A stretch of 64,000 nucleotides of DNA from Algoriphagus limi (GCF_024919275.1 NZ_JANWGH010000001.1:1496296-1560295), one strand, 5' to 3'. Shown: positions 8,823 to 17,280, numbered from the stretch's first letter. Made by a program: numbers and translations. The notes: generated from the sequence alone by a model not told the origin.

Positions 8823-9949
8823 CCTCCCGCAACCAAAAATCCTATATAAGTCCCCAAAGCATTTCCCAAGCTTCCTACCAAGACCCCGGGAATTAGCAAA
8901 TCAGGCCGGTTAAGACTTTCCGCTGCAGCAATGGCGGTAGTATTTCCTCCCACATTGGCCTGTGAAGCCACAGCTATCACATCCCAATCCATCTTCAATA
9001 GGGAACCGATTCCAAACACAAACAAGCCATGAATCAAAACCAGTAAACCTACAAAAAGCATCAGCGTTCCTGCCAGTTCTTCCACCCCTGAAAGTGCTCC
9101 AATATCGCAGAGCGTCCCTATCACAGCGAGGAAAAGGATAATCATAAAAAATCCCAAGGTATGTTTTCCCTGCAATTGCTGAACGGATGGGAATTGGGCC
9201 AAAATCAAGGCTAGTGTCGTCAAGGTGATAATCTCAGGAATAGCAGGAAAATAAACCTGAACCACCTTACTGATAATCATAGCCATCAAACCCAAAGCAA
9301 AAATCGAAGCCAAGGAAGACATGGAGATGGCCTCCACCTGAGGAATTTTTTCACCTGATTCAGCAGACTTTAATTTCTTTCTTGGGAAAAGCTTTTGCAG
9401 GTATTTGGGCAAGATCAAGGTGGCAATAATCCAAGGCGTACCAATCAAATTATCCACCACGGTCGTGGCTGCGAAAAGGGCTCCTTGTTCATTCACTCCA
9501 TAACTCAAAGCAACTGCATTGAAATTAATGCTTCCACCAATGTAAGTTCCCGTGTACATCCCGGCCACTGCTCCTGCCAATTCTCCTATCGCAGCTTCAG
9601 GTTTTACTAAAAACCAGGACACCATCACTCCCACAACTGTACCCACGGTACCTATGGCAAACATGAGTAAAAGTGGAATCCCTGCATTTTTCAAACTTTT
9701 CAAATCCACCTCCAAAAGAGCAATAAATATCCCCAATGGAGCCACATATTGAAAAACCCCATCATAAACAGGGCTACCTTCCATGGCAGAGGGAATTAAA
9801 CCTACATTGGCAAAAACAGCACAGATCAAAATGGCCCAAATGGGGGTTCCCACAGTCCTTCCCCATGAAAATCGGGTCAGCCAAATGGCAAAATAAACCC
9901 CTAGGCAAAGAACGGCAGCGATGAAAATGGGATCTTGTTGGAAACTCAT
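8813..9949 (-). CDS. DUF819 family integral membrane protein
   Basis: A 378-residue membrane protein with about 11-12 hydrophobic segments, matching the DUF819 (YjcL-like) family in length and in the conserved block GMYTGTYIGGSINFNAVA, followed later by VASQANVGGNTTAIA. Members resemble ion-coupled transporters by fold, but the substrate of bacterial members is not established. A cytoplasmic charged loop (about residues 187-205) separates two similar halves, as in inverted-repeat transporters. It stands alone, flanked by the repeat island at its 3' end. Confidence 0.8.
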   Translation of the reverse strand: MSFQQDPIFIAAVLCLGVYFAIWLTRFSWGRTVGTPIWAILICAVFANVGLIPSAMEGSPVYDGVFQYVAPLGIFIALLEVDLKSLKNAGIPLLLMFAIGTVGTVVGVMVSWFLVKPEAAIGELAGAVAGMYTGTYIGGSINFNAVALSYGVNEQGALFAATTVVDNLIGTPWIIATLILPKYLQKLFPRKKLKSAESGEKIPQVEAISMSSLASIFALGLMAMIISKVVQVYFPAIPEIITLTTLALILAQFPSVQQLQGKHTLGFFMIILFLAVIGTLCDIGALSGVEELAGTLMLFVGLLVLIHGLFVFGIGSLLKMDWDVIAVASQANVGGNTTAIAAAESLNRPDLLIPGVLVGSLGNALGTYIGFLVAGGLS

Positions 9950-10070
9950 AATGGAAAAATAGAGAATACTGGCTTTTATACTAAACCAGCTATCAAATTA
10001 TTTAGGAAATGCTAAATCCATTGAATTTTCAACTTAGATTAGTTAAATTTTGATATTCAACTCTTTAATT

Positions 10071-10913
10071 ATGAAAAAATTTTTAACCGCCCTAGGCGCT
10101 GGCTTCATTCTTTTTGCTTGTAGTCCCAGTGCCGCTCCTCCTGTTTTGACAGAAATATCCACTCCGGGTTATCATCATGGCCGGGTGGTTTGGTACAATC
10201 TCGCATCCCCTAATCCTGAAGTCTCGAAAAATTTCTACGAGGAGGTTTTCGGATGGACTACCATTCCTTATGGAGATAAAAACCGGGAAATTTGGGTTTT
10301 CAAAAACGGAGATCAACCTGTAGGCTTAATGGCTAGGTATAACAGCGACAACAATTCCGGAGAATGGATCGGCTCAATCTCAACAGCAGACGTAGACGCT
10401 TCCGCTTCAGAAGCAAAATCTTTAGGAGCAAAAATTCTCAATAAACCCGTTGCAGTAGAAAATCAGGGAACAGTCGCCTTTATTCAAGATCCTCAGGGAG
10501 CGAATTTTTCACTGATCAATTTGGCGAAGGGTGATCCCGAGCCAAAACTCGCCCAACATAATTCCTTTTTGGGAATGGAACTTTGGTCCAATGACACTCA
10601 ATCTTCTCATGATTTTTATACTGAAATCGCAGGCTATGAAACAGAGATGCGAAAGGAAGGCACCATCGATTACACCGTTTTCAAAATGGGTGATATGAAT
10701 TGTGCCGGAATGCTGGCCAACCCTGCTGAAAATGTTCGATCTCACTGGCTTCCATACATCCGGGTTGCTGATGTACAGCAGAGTTTGGCAAAGGCAAAAG
10801 CAAGTGGTGCTACCGTTTTACTCGAACCAAATGCAGGTATCCGAAATGGGTCTGTGGCTATTATCCTTGACCCAACCGGTGCTCCTTTAGCCCTTCAAGT
10901 TTACAATCCTTAA
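10071..10913 (+). CDS. Lipoprotein with two VOC (glyoxalase/bleomycin-resistance-like) domains
   Basis: The protein begins MKKFLTALGAGFILFACSPS, a lipoprotein signal with the acceptor cysteine at residue 17, so it is probably anchored in the membrane outside the cytoplasm. The frame is open 7 codons further upstream, but the Met at nt 10071 gives the better signal peptide. Two tandem VOC-fold domains follow: the first around GRVVWYNLASPNPEVSKNFY to FSLINLAKG, the second around FLGMELWSNDTQSSHDFYTE to the end (IILDPTGAPLALQ). VOC proteins bind metals and small molecules. An enzyme activity cannot be assigned, and an exported VOC lipoprotein is somewhat unusual. Confidence 0.82.
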   Translation: MKKFLTALGAGFILFACSPSAAPPVLTEISTPGYHHGRVVWYNLASPNPEVSKNFYEEVFGWTTIPYGDKNREIWVFKNGDQPVGLMARYNSDNNSGEWIGSISTADVDASASEAKSLGAKILNKPVAVENQGTVAFIQDPQGANFSLINLAKGDPEPKLAQHNSFLGMELWSNDTQSSHDFYTEIAGYETEMRKEGTIDYTVFKMGDMNCAGMLANPAENVRSHWLPYIRVADVQQSLAKAKASGATVLLEPNAGIRNGSVAIILDPTGAPLALQVYNP

Positions 10914-10923
10914 TTCGATCATC

Positions 10924-11100
10924 ATGAAAAAGAAAATCATCACATTTATAGCAATCATCGGCATTTCCATGATTTTACCAGCCTGCTCCAATATGCATAT
11001 GACTGGAGGAGTTGGATTAAACTTTAGCGGTGGTCCCTATGGCATGCGCGTCACTCCTTCTGTGAATGTCGGCATGTATGGAGGTGGGTATAGATGGTAA
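10924..11100 (+). CDS. Small putative lipoprotein, 58 residues
   Basis: A short open frame reads MKKKIITFIAIIGISMILPACSNM and then a glycine-rich tail ending GMYGGGYRW. It has a basic N-terminus, a hydrophobic core and a lipobox (LPAC) with cysteine 21, so it is probably exported and lipidated. It starts 10 bases after the VOC lipoprotein gene on the same strand, and a hairpin that could be a terminator follows its stop, which supports it as a real last gene of a two-gene unit. No function can be proposed. Confidence 0.7.
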   Translation: MKKKIITFIAIIGISMILPACSNMHMTGGVGLNFSGGPYGMRVTPSVNVGMYGGGYRW

Positions 11101-11134
11101 AATCAACTTCAGATTTCAAGTTTAAATAACAATA

Positions 11135-11180
11135 GTGAGCATTACTCTCTTAATAAGGAAAAATAATGCTCACACTTTTT
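11135..11180 (+). terminator. Probable rho-independent terminator after small lipoprotein gene
   Basis: A perfect 10-bp stem, GTGAGCATTA (11135-11144) with TAATGCTCAC (11164-11173), is followed by ACTTTTTATT. It lies 34 bases past the stop codon of the 58-residue lipoprotein. Confidence 0.7.
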
Positions 11181-11261
11181 ATTGGGTATTTATTCAGTTG
11201 GACAACTTAAAAACCCTAACTATCCAAGAAACAATTATCGAATTACATTAAATATTTTACT

Positions 11262-12815
11262 ATGAATTCAAAATCAACCTCTCGGCTTCTAATGGCATTG
11301 GTCGCATGTTTTTTTCATCTCCAAGCCATAGCCCAAGAAAAACCAAACATCCTAATTATTTTCCCTGATGATGTAGGATGGAGCAATGTAAGCGCCTATG
11401 GTCACGGATTGATGGGCTATACCACTCCAAATATTGACCGAATAGCAAAAGAAGGAATCATGTTTACCGAACATTATGCCCAACCTTCTTGCACTGCAGG
11501 TCGAGCTGCCTTAATTACTGGACAGTATCCTATTCGTAGCGGGATGACCACAGTAGGAAGACCCGGTGCCGAACTGGGTTTGAAAAAGGAATCTCCAACC
11601 CTAGCTGAAGTTCTAAAAGAACAAGGCTATGCCACGGGACAATTTGGTAAAAATCACTTGGGTGATCGAAACGAGCATCTCCCAACTGTCCATGGCTTTG
11701 ATGAGTTTTTCGGAAATCTTTACCATCTAAATACTCAGGAAGAATATCAGCAAGTTGATTACCCAGAAGACCCTGAGTTCTTTAAAAAATATGGAACACG
11801 AGGTGTACTTCATACTTGGGCTACAGATGAAGATGATCCAACCGTAGATCCTCGATTTGGAAGAGTTGGAAAACAGCGAATTGAAGACACGGGCCAACTT
11901 TCAAAAGAAAGAATGGAAACCGTAGATGAAGAGTTTATAGAAGCTTCCTTTGATTTTATGAAAAGGGCTCAGGAGAATGATAAGCCTTTCTTCGTCTGGC
12001 TGAACCCAAGTAGGATGCATATGTTTACCCATCTCAAACCAGAAAACAGATACCTAGCAGCTCCTTATACCACAGAGCATGATTTTTATGGAAGTGGTAT
12101 GATGGAACATGACATGCAGGTAGGAATGATTCTGGAAGAACTTGAGAAAATGGGTGTTCTTGAAAATACCATCGTTATCTATTCTACCGATAATGGCCCT
12201 GAACATAGTGCCCGAACACATGGTGGAACCACTCCATTTAGAGGCGAAAAAATGACAACCTACGAGGGCGGTGTTCGAGTACCTATGATGGTCATGTGGA
12301 AAGGTCACATCCCTGAAGGCAAAGTACTTAGAGGAATTCAATCTCACATGGATATCTTCACCACCCTCGCGGCTGCAGCAGGAGTACCGGATGTGGTAGA
12401 AAAAATGAAAAAAGAGCGCAAACAGTATATCGATGGAGTCAACAACCTGGATTACTGGCTAGGCAAAAGTGATGAAAGTGAGCGCAATAACTTTATTTAC
12501 TATCACGAATCGGGTATTCGTGCAGTAAGGATTAATCAGTGGAAATTACACTTTGAAACAAGTGAAAATTACTACGCACCTTACCAGAAACAGAAGTTTC
12601 CGATTATGTATAATATCCACTTTGATCCCTACGAGAGTTTTGATAACATCACTGATCGGTCAGATATTATTCAAAGAAAACAATTTATCAACGAGCCAAT
12701 TCAGGAGCTACTCGGTGAGCACATTCAATCCCTTGTAGATTACCCTCCCGTACAAAAAGCCGCTACCTATGACTTCTCAGAATTGATGAAGCAGCTACAA
12801 GAGGGTAAACAATAA
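11262..12815 (+). CDS. Secreted arylsulfatase-family enzyme
   Basis: A 517-residue sulfatase with an N-terminal signal peptide (cleavage probably after ...QAIAQ, residue 25). The metal-binding opening NILIIFPDDVGW and the formylglycine motif with Cys77-Thr-Ala-Gly-Arg81 are present. This is the Cys-type C-x-A-x-R variant, so an FGE or radical-SAM maturase encoded elsewhere is required. Later family blocks include QFGKNHLGD, YSTDNGPEHS and GGVRVPMMVMWKG. The substrate is unknown; marine Bacteroidota use such enzymes on sulfated polysaccharides, but no polysaccharide-utilisation genes (SusC/D, glycoside hydrolases) are adjacent. A strong hairpin follows the stop. The last ~69 bases of the gene region are duplicated at 15345-15413. 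Confidence 0.92.
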   Translation: MNSKSTSRLLMALVACFFHLQAIAQEKPNILIIFPDDVGWSNVSAYGHGLMGYTTPNIDRIAKEGIMFTEHYAQPSCTAGRAALITGQYPIRSGMTTVGRPGAELGLKKESPTLAEVLKEQGYATGQFGKNHLGDRNEHLPTVHGFDEFFGNLYHLNTQEEYQQVDYPEDPEFFKKYGTRGVLHTWATDEDDPTVDPRFGRVGKQRIEDTGQLSKERMETVDEEFIEASFDFMKRAQENDKPFFVWLNPSRMHMFTHLKPENRYLAAPYTTEHDFYGSGMMEHDMQVGMILEELEKMGVLENTIVIYSTDNGPEHSARTHGGTTPFRGEKMTTYEGGVRVPMMVMWKGHIPEGKVLRGIQSHMDIFTTLAAAAGVPDVVEKMKKERKQYIDGVNNLDYWLGKSDESERNNFIYYHESGIRAVRINQWKLHFETSENYYAPYQKQKFPIMYNIHFDPYESFDNITDRSDIIQRKQFINEPIQELLGEHIQSLVDYPPVQKAATYDFSELMKQLQEGKQ

Positions 12816-12835
12816 AATAAAATCCTATACTTTAA

Positions 12836-12875
12836 TTACAATTCCACCCCAAATAGTCTTGGGGAGGAATTGTAA
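12836..12875 (+). terminator. Terminator-like hairpin after sulfatase gene
   Basis: TTACAATTCC (12836-12845) pairs with GGAATTGTAA (12866-12875), and CCCCAA pairs with TTGGGG inside. It is followed by ATTTTAAAAA. It is absent after the second copy of the sulfatase tail at 15345-15413, showing the duplication stopped before it. Confidence 0.7.
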
Positions 12876-13141
12876 ATTTTAAAAACTCAAAGTGAAAATT
12901 GATTTGCTCTATGAATTTTTTTTAGAAACAGGCGCAATACCGAAGCAGGTTAGGAATTCAATTGGAAGGAAGAGATTAACAAAAATTCCCAAAAAGAGGA
13001 CACAATTAAATATAATTAACCTTGGATGTTATTTCTTGTTATTTTCAAAAAATAACCTACCCAAAAATTAAAGGGCTAAAGTTTAATTCGACTGTATAAT
13101 GTGCTATTTTCCAAAAAAAATTTGGAATAATGTTTTTTTAA
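12876..13141. other. AT-rich intergenic region upstream of cyclase gene
   Basis: About 270 bases with strongly AT-rich composition and no recognisable gene. No good match to the TTTG/TAnnTTTG promoter pair was found. The promoter of the cyclase gene is expected here but cannot be placed. Confidence 0.5.
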
Positions 13142-15184
13142 ATGAAAAAATTAAAGCTTCTAACATTTTTGCTAAGCATGATTCAATCGGTATGCTTATC
13201 TCAGGAATCAAAAATGGATTCATTAAAAAGGCTTATAAATGAAGCAAAAGATGATACCACCAAAGTCATACAACTCAATCAAATCGCAAAGGAGTATAGA
13301 TTTCGTGATCTTGACAGTTCTTTCATTTTAAGTACCCAAGCCCTTCAACTTGCTCAAGCCAAAAATTGGAAAAAAGGGATGGCAGATGCGATTTTGATCC
13401 GAGCATCCCTAAAATTATTTATGGGAGAACTTGACACAGCCTTGGCCTGGAGCCAGAAATCACTGGCATTGTTCGAAATCGATGACAATAAAAGCGGGCA
13501 AGCAGAGGCACTGAATGTAATATCCTTTGTTTATGAAGACCGGGGAAATTTTGAAAGTTCATTAGAAACACAATTAAGTGCCCTCAAACTTGCGGAAGAA
13601 CTTAGCGATAAGAGTATGATCGCAAAGCATGAAAACAATATTGGTAATATTTATAATAAAATAGGAGATTATCCAAAAGCACTTGAATATTACCTTAAAG
13701 CTTTGAAAAAAAAGGAGGATTTGGGTGATACAAGGGGTATTGCTATTAATAGAGGAAATATTGGCCTCCTATATAGTTACTTGGGAGAGGACGAAAAAGC
13801 ATTGGCCTTTTATTTTGAAAGTTTAAAATCTTACGAGAACCTGCAAGACAAAGGAGGAATAGCTACTACGCTGGGTAATATTGGAAATACTTACTCTGCA
13901 ATTGGAGATCATTCCAAAAGTCTCGAATATTCTTTAAAGGCATTAAATATTACTGAAGAGCTAGGTGTAAAAAGAGAAGTTATTCGAATCGTTGGCAATA
14001 TTGGCGACCACTATTTTGGTCAAAAAAACTACCCTGAAGCCCTTAAGAATTTCTCCAGAGCATCTGAAATGGCTGAAGAACTAGGTGATAAATATGCATT
14101 AGCGATTTGGATAGGAAGTTCTGGATTTGTTTACATGGAGACCGGAAATTTTAAAGCGGCCGAAGAATCATTTCAAAAATCAGTTCAAATTGCAGAAAGT
14201 GTTGGCGCGAAAGATATTTTGAGAAGAATGGAAGAAGGACTTTCTAACCTTTATGAGGTTACGGGCAGGCACAACCTAGCCTTGATTCACTATAAAAAGG
14301 CTATACAATTGAAGGACTCACTATTTAATCAGGAAAAAGCAAAAGAATTTACAAGAAGGGCTTTGACCTATGAATTTGAAAAAAAAGAAGCACTTCAAAA
14401 AGCAGATCAAGAAAGAAAAGACGCCCTTGCACAAGAAGAGCTACAACGACAGAAACTAATTCAATCGGCTTCTACCCTTGGCTTTTCAATTGTACTGGTT
14501 TTTGCATCAGTTTTTTTCATTCAAAGAAATAAAATCAAAAAAAACAAAAAGCTTAGTGATGAATTATTACTCAATATTCTTCCCTCAGAAGTAGCTGAAG
14601 AACTAAAAATCAAAGGAAGTTCTGATGCTCGTTTTTTTGATGAGGTGACGATAATGTTTACTGACTTTAAAAATTTCACACAGGTAGCAGAAAAGTTATC
14701 GCCAATGGAACTTGTAAATGAAATAGATCGATGCTTCAAGGCATTTGATGATATTATTGGCAAGTATAATGTAGAAAAAATAAAAACTATTGGAGATAGC
14801 TATATGTGTGCTGGAGGTTTGCCTGTAGCAAATAATACTCATGCTGAGGATGTTATCAAGGCTGCTTTGGAGATACAAAAAACTATTTCAGAAAAGTTTA
14901 ATAAAAATTCAGAAAAAGGCACAAACCTACTCGAAATGAGAATTGGTATTCACACCGGGCCTGTTGTTGCTGGTATCGTTGGTACTAAGAAATTTTCATA
15001 CGATATCTGGGGTGATGCAGTTAATATAGCATCTAGGATGGAAAGTGCTGGAGAGCCAGGAAAAGTGAATATAAGTGGTAGAACATATGAATTAATAAAA
15101 GATAAATTCATATGTTTTTATCGCGGAAAAATACGAGCAAAAAACAAAGGGGAAATAGAAATGTATTTTGTTGAAAGTGCTTGA
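13142..15184 (+). CDS. Class III adenylate cyclase with exported TPR sensor domain
   Basis: A 680-residue protein: signal peptide (1-20), TPR repeats with a ~40-residue period (about 40-395), a charged coiled-coil-like stretch (400-440), one membrane helix (about 444-461), and a cytoplasmic class III cyclase domain (about 480-680). Metal-binding Asp508 (MFTDFKNFT) and Asp552 (TIGDSY) are present. Lys548 and Asp621 sit where ATP-specific cyclases have their adenine-recognising Lys/Asp pair, and Asn628 and Arg632 are the transition-state residues, so cAMP is the predicted product and the domain looks active. The TPRs are probably periplasmic and would sense a protein partner (inference). The gene is visibly more AT-rich than its neighbours and is bracketed by two copies of the sulfatase 3' end. 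Confidence 0.9.
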   Translation: MKKLKLLTFLLSMIQSVCLSQESKMDSLKRLINEAKDDTTKVIQLNQIAKEYRFRDLDSSFILSTQALQLAQAKNWKKGMADAILIRASLKLFMGELDTALAWSQKSLALFEIDDNKSGQAEALNVISFVYEDRGNFESSLETQLSALKLAEELSDKSMIAKHENNIGNIYNKIGDYPKALEYYLKALKKKEDLGDTRGIAINRGNIGLLYSYLGEDEKALAFYFESLKSYENLQDKGGIATTLGNIGNTYSAIGDHSKSLEYSLKALNITEELGVKREVIRIVGNIGDHYFGQKNYPEALKNFSRASEMAEELGDKYALAIWIGSSGFVYMETGNFKAAEESFQKSVQIAESVGAKDILRRMEEGLSNLYEVTGRHNLALIHYKKAIQLKDSLFNQEKAKEFTRRALTYEFEKKEALQKADQERKDALAQEELQRQKLIQSASTLGFSIVLVFASVFFIQRNKIKKNKKLSDELLLNILPSEVAEELKIKGSSDARFFDEVTIMFTDFKNFTQVAEKLSPMELVNEIDRCFKAFDDIIGKYNVEKIKTIGDSYMCAGGLPVANNTHAEDVIKAALEIQKTISEKFNKNSEKGTNLLEMRIGIHTGPVVAGIVGTKKFSYDIWGDAVNIASRMESAGEPGKVNISGRTYELIKDKFICFYRGKIRAKNKGEIEMYFVESA

Positions 15185-15344
15185 ATTTAATTTATAGTAT
15201 TAAAAAAGAGATAAAAACTTTTCATATGAAATAATCCCCCCCCCAATTAGCCTAGTTTTTTACTATGCTTTTTATTCTCATAGGTTAGTAATTCTTCCAT
15301 ACTGTTTCATATTTCCTTTTCCATTAAACAAATATTCCCCGACT

Positions 15345-15413
15345 GTACAAAAAGCCGCTACCTATGACTTCTCAGAATTGATGAAACAGCTACAAGAGGG
15401 TAAACAATAAAAA
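15345..15413 (+). pseudogene. Duplicated 3' end of the sulfatase gene
   Basis: From GTACAAAAAGCCGC through the stop codon (15408-15410) and three A's, these ~69 bases match 12750-12818 with one difference (GAAGCAG versus GAAACAG). The encoded peptide is the last ~21 residues of the sulfatase (...YDFSELMKQLQEGKQ). There is no start or remaining gene body, so it is a non-functional remnant. High identity points to a recent duplication or a recombination scar. Confidence 0.88.
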
Positions 15414-15425
15414 CCTTCATTATTG

Positions 15426-15542
15426 GAGGCTATCTCAAAGTCCCCTTTTTGTCAGACTGAGCGAAGTCGAAGTCTCTTGTTGATCAAATGGCATCGATTC
15501 GACACCGCTCAACATGACAAAGGACAAATATGAGACAGCCTC
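15426..15542. repeat. 117-bp long-palindrome, MITE-like element
   Basis: The ends GAGGCTATCTCA (15426-15437) and TGAGACAGCCTC (15531-15542) are inverted repeats with one mismatch. The inner arms also pair: TGTCAGACTGAGCGAAGTCGA against TCGACACCGCTCAACATGACA. The inner motif resembles a sequence I know as widely scattered in Bacteroidota intergenic regions. A T-run follows the right end, so it could also act as a terminator. Confidence 0.7.
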
Positions 15543-15685
15543 TTTTTTTTATGGACTATTTGGTTTCCCTTAGAGGTAGCCTTCTCAGCAGGACTTTTAG
15601 GGTTCTTTAACCTCGGTCAAATAAGGCTCAGGAAACAATGCATCTCTGGACCCGTTACCATATACCATCACATAAAATCCTGAAA

Positions 15686-16042
15686 ATGAAAAAACTACTT
15701 TTATTATTCTCGCTATCCCTCCTGACATCTTATGGAGTTTTTGCCCAAACTGATTTTGAACTAGACACATCTCAAAGCATGCTCATGACCGGTAAGGGCC
15801 CCGGTCAAGACGCTACCATCAATCCTTTTGAAGGAGAAGATTGCTATGCCGTGGTTAAAAACACCGGAAAAAGAGAGTTTTATATTCGTGTTCAAAAGGA
15901 AGGAAAAATCATTGAAGAGCTTACCATTTTGAAAAAGGAAGTCAAAAAGGTAAAGCTCCTGAAAGGCTACGAATTGTACTTGGATCCAAATCGGGATGGC
16001 AAGGCAAAAGCCAGAGTGAGTTATGAAAAAATAGAGGAATAA
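15686..16042 (+). CDS. Small secreted protein of unknown function
   Basis: A 118-residue product starting MKKLLLLFSLSLLTSYGVFAQ, a clear Sec signal peptide cleaved near residue 21. The open frame extends 16 codons further upstream (nt 15638), but that stretch would mask the signal peptide, so the Met at 15686 is preferred. The mature ~97 residues are rich in Lys and Glu, with beta-rich segments (DCYAVVKNTGKREFYIRVQ). No family is recognised. It ends at a strong terminator. Confidence 0.75.
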   Translation: MKKLLLLFSLSLLTSYGVFAQTDFELDTSQSMLMTGKGPGQDATINPFEGEDCYAVVKNTGKREFYIRVQKEGKIIEELTILKKEVKKVKLLKGYELYLDPNRDGKAKARVSYEKIEE

Positions 16043-16059
16043 ATTGTCAATTTGATTTC

Positions 16060-16088
16060 GGGTGTAGTATTCTGCTACACCCTTTTTT
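16060..16088 (+). terminator. Rho-independent terminator
   Basis: A perfect 8-bp stem GGGTGTAG (16060-16067) with CTACACCC (16075-16082) is followed by six T. It lies 18 bases after the stop of the 118-residue secreted protein. Confidence 0.88.
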
Positions 16089-16227
16089 AGCTTTAATCCA
16101 TTTTTCAGCCTGCTTTTCAAGCAATTAAAAAGGCAAAACATCGAATATAGGGCAAATGACGTATTTAGATTTTTTCATGGAGTAAATAGATTTACCGAAT
16201 ACTTAGTGCCTAAATAATACTAACGAC

Positions 16228-17229
16228 ATGAAAAATCTATTAACCCTCATTACACTAATGGCCATGAGCTTTTCCCTACAAGCTCAAGACAATGCCACCT
16301 CGAGAGGAGGACTTTCCTTCGCGAGTTTTAATGACTTCAACCCAAAAAAGGATATCCAGTTTGCTTATGATAAACCGATCAAAAATTCCACCAAGGCCGG
16401 CTTGGTAAAGGGATCCATACACTTCAAGGACATTACTAGTGGAGCAGTACTCCTTGGTAAAGGTCAGGGAAGAGAAACCGTAACGGCATGGGCAGTACTT
16501 GAAGGAGTCAGTGATCAGACGCGTCAGGAAATCGCGGATGAATTTGCTGCTAGTTTTCAGGAAAAACTAGCTTCCATCGGCGGTTTGGAGCTGACTGAAA
16601 GCGCTGCTTTCAAATCAACTCCTACCTATGCCAAAAACTCTGAAAAAGCCAGCAAAACAGAAGATAATGGAAAACTGATCGGTCAAGTGAAAGTAAAAAC
16701 TGCCGACGGAATGGCTTACAATCGCTTTGATTTTGTATTCACACCTGGACCATACAGCAAGATCGCCAAAGAAAGCGGTAGTGATGTGTACTCTTACGAC
16801 ATTATTGTGGATTTTGCCCGATTCGACATAGAAGCAACCAGATGGAAAACCGATGGCTATGGTCCTGGCTATGACTTTATCAATACCAAGACAAGTTCCA
16901 ATGTCATGCCGCAGATTTCTATCAAACAAACCAATTCTGCCGATAGAACCAAGCTAGTGAATACCAATTTCACCCTGATTAATGAGAAAAAGCAAATGGC
17001 GAATATCCTTTTGCTGAAAAACCTCTTCTACAATGAAAACTACGCGACGGAAATCGATGCCTATAATGGAGCTTTTCCGGAGGAGATCAATAAAGGTATT
17101 TCTATCAATACCAGAAATACCGGAACCTTTGTCATCAAGGCCGATGAAGCCAAATACAAAGAAGTGGTACTAAAAGCCCTCAATGCCTACGCTGATTTAA
17201 TCATAGAGCAGATCAAAGCGGTGAGATAA
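16228..17229 (+). CDS. Secreted protein of unknown function, 333 residues
   Basis: The protein has a signal peptide (MKNLLTLITLMAMSFSLQAQ, cleavage near residue 20) and a soluble ~313-residue mature part without further membrane segments or a lipobox. No family or catalytic motif is recognised. The central part (RFDFVFTPGPYSKIAKESG...) and the C-terminal IDAYNGAFPEEINKG region look like ordinary globular sequence with mixed strands and helices. It is flanked by terminators on both sides and so is probably a single-gene unit. Confidence 0.75.
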   Translation: MKNLLTLITLMAMSFSLQAQDNATSRGGLSFASFNDFNPKKDIQFAYDKPIKNSTKAGLVKGSIHFKDITSGAVLLGKGQGRETVTAWAVLEGVSDQTRQEIADEFAASFQEKLASIGGLELTESAAFKSTPTYAKNSEKASKTEDNGKLIGQVKVKTADGMAYNRFDFVFTPGPYSKIAKESGSDVYSYDIIVDFARFDIEATRWKTDGYGPGYDFINTKTSSNVMPQISIKQTNSADRTKLVNTNFTLINEKKQMANILLLKNLFYNENYATEIDAYNGAFPEEINKGISINTRNTGTFVIKADEAKYKEVVLKALNAYADLIIEQIKAVR

Positions 17230-17248
17230 GTTTTTCAAAACATCTTCC

Positions 17249-17280
17249 AAGCCCCGTCAATGATTTGTCGGGGCTTTTTT
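17249..17280 (+). terminator. Rho-independent terminator
   Basis: AAGCCCCG (17249-17256) pairs with CGGGGCTT (17269-17276), followed by a T-run. It lies 19 bases past the stop of the 333-residue secreted protein gene. Confidence 0.9.

Larger units (their letters stand above)
15185..15685. other. Intergenic region with gene fragment and palindromic repeat
   Basis: About 500 bases hold a run of nine C (15236-15244), the duplicated sulfatase 3' end (15345-15413) and the 117-bp inverted-repeat element (15426-15542). The remainder shows no gene. An open frame from nt 15638 is the N-terminal extension of the small secreted protein gene below. Confidence 0.7.

Noticed and set aside
8328..8896. Open frames inside the repeat island (8328-8546 on -, 8648-8896 on +)
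   Set aside because: Both run through dispersed repeats, with translations made of repeated Tyr/His/Ser-rich strings and no start signals.
15236..15244. Run of nine C as a possible phase-variation tract
   Set aside because: It lies 50 bases past the cyclase stop and well before the next start, not inside a coding frame or a recognisable promoter, so there is no mechanism to propose.
12819..15344. Cyclase interval as a full integrative element
   Set aside because: No integrase, transposase, recombination directionality factor or tRNA site is present; only the duplicated gene end supports an insertion.
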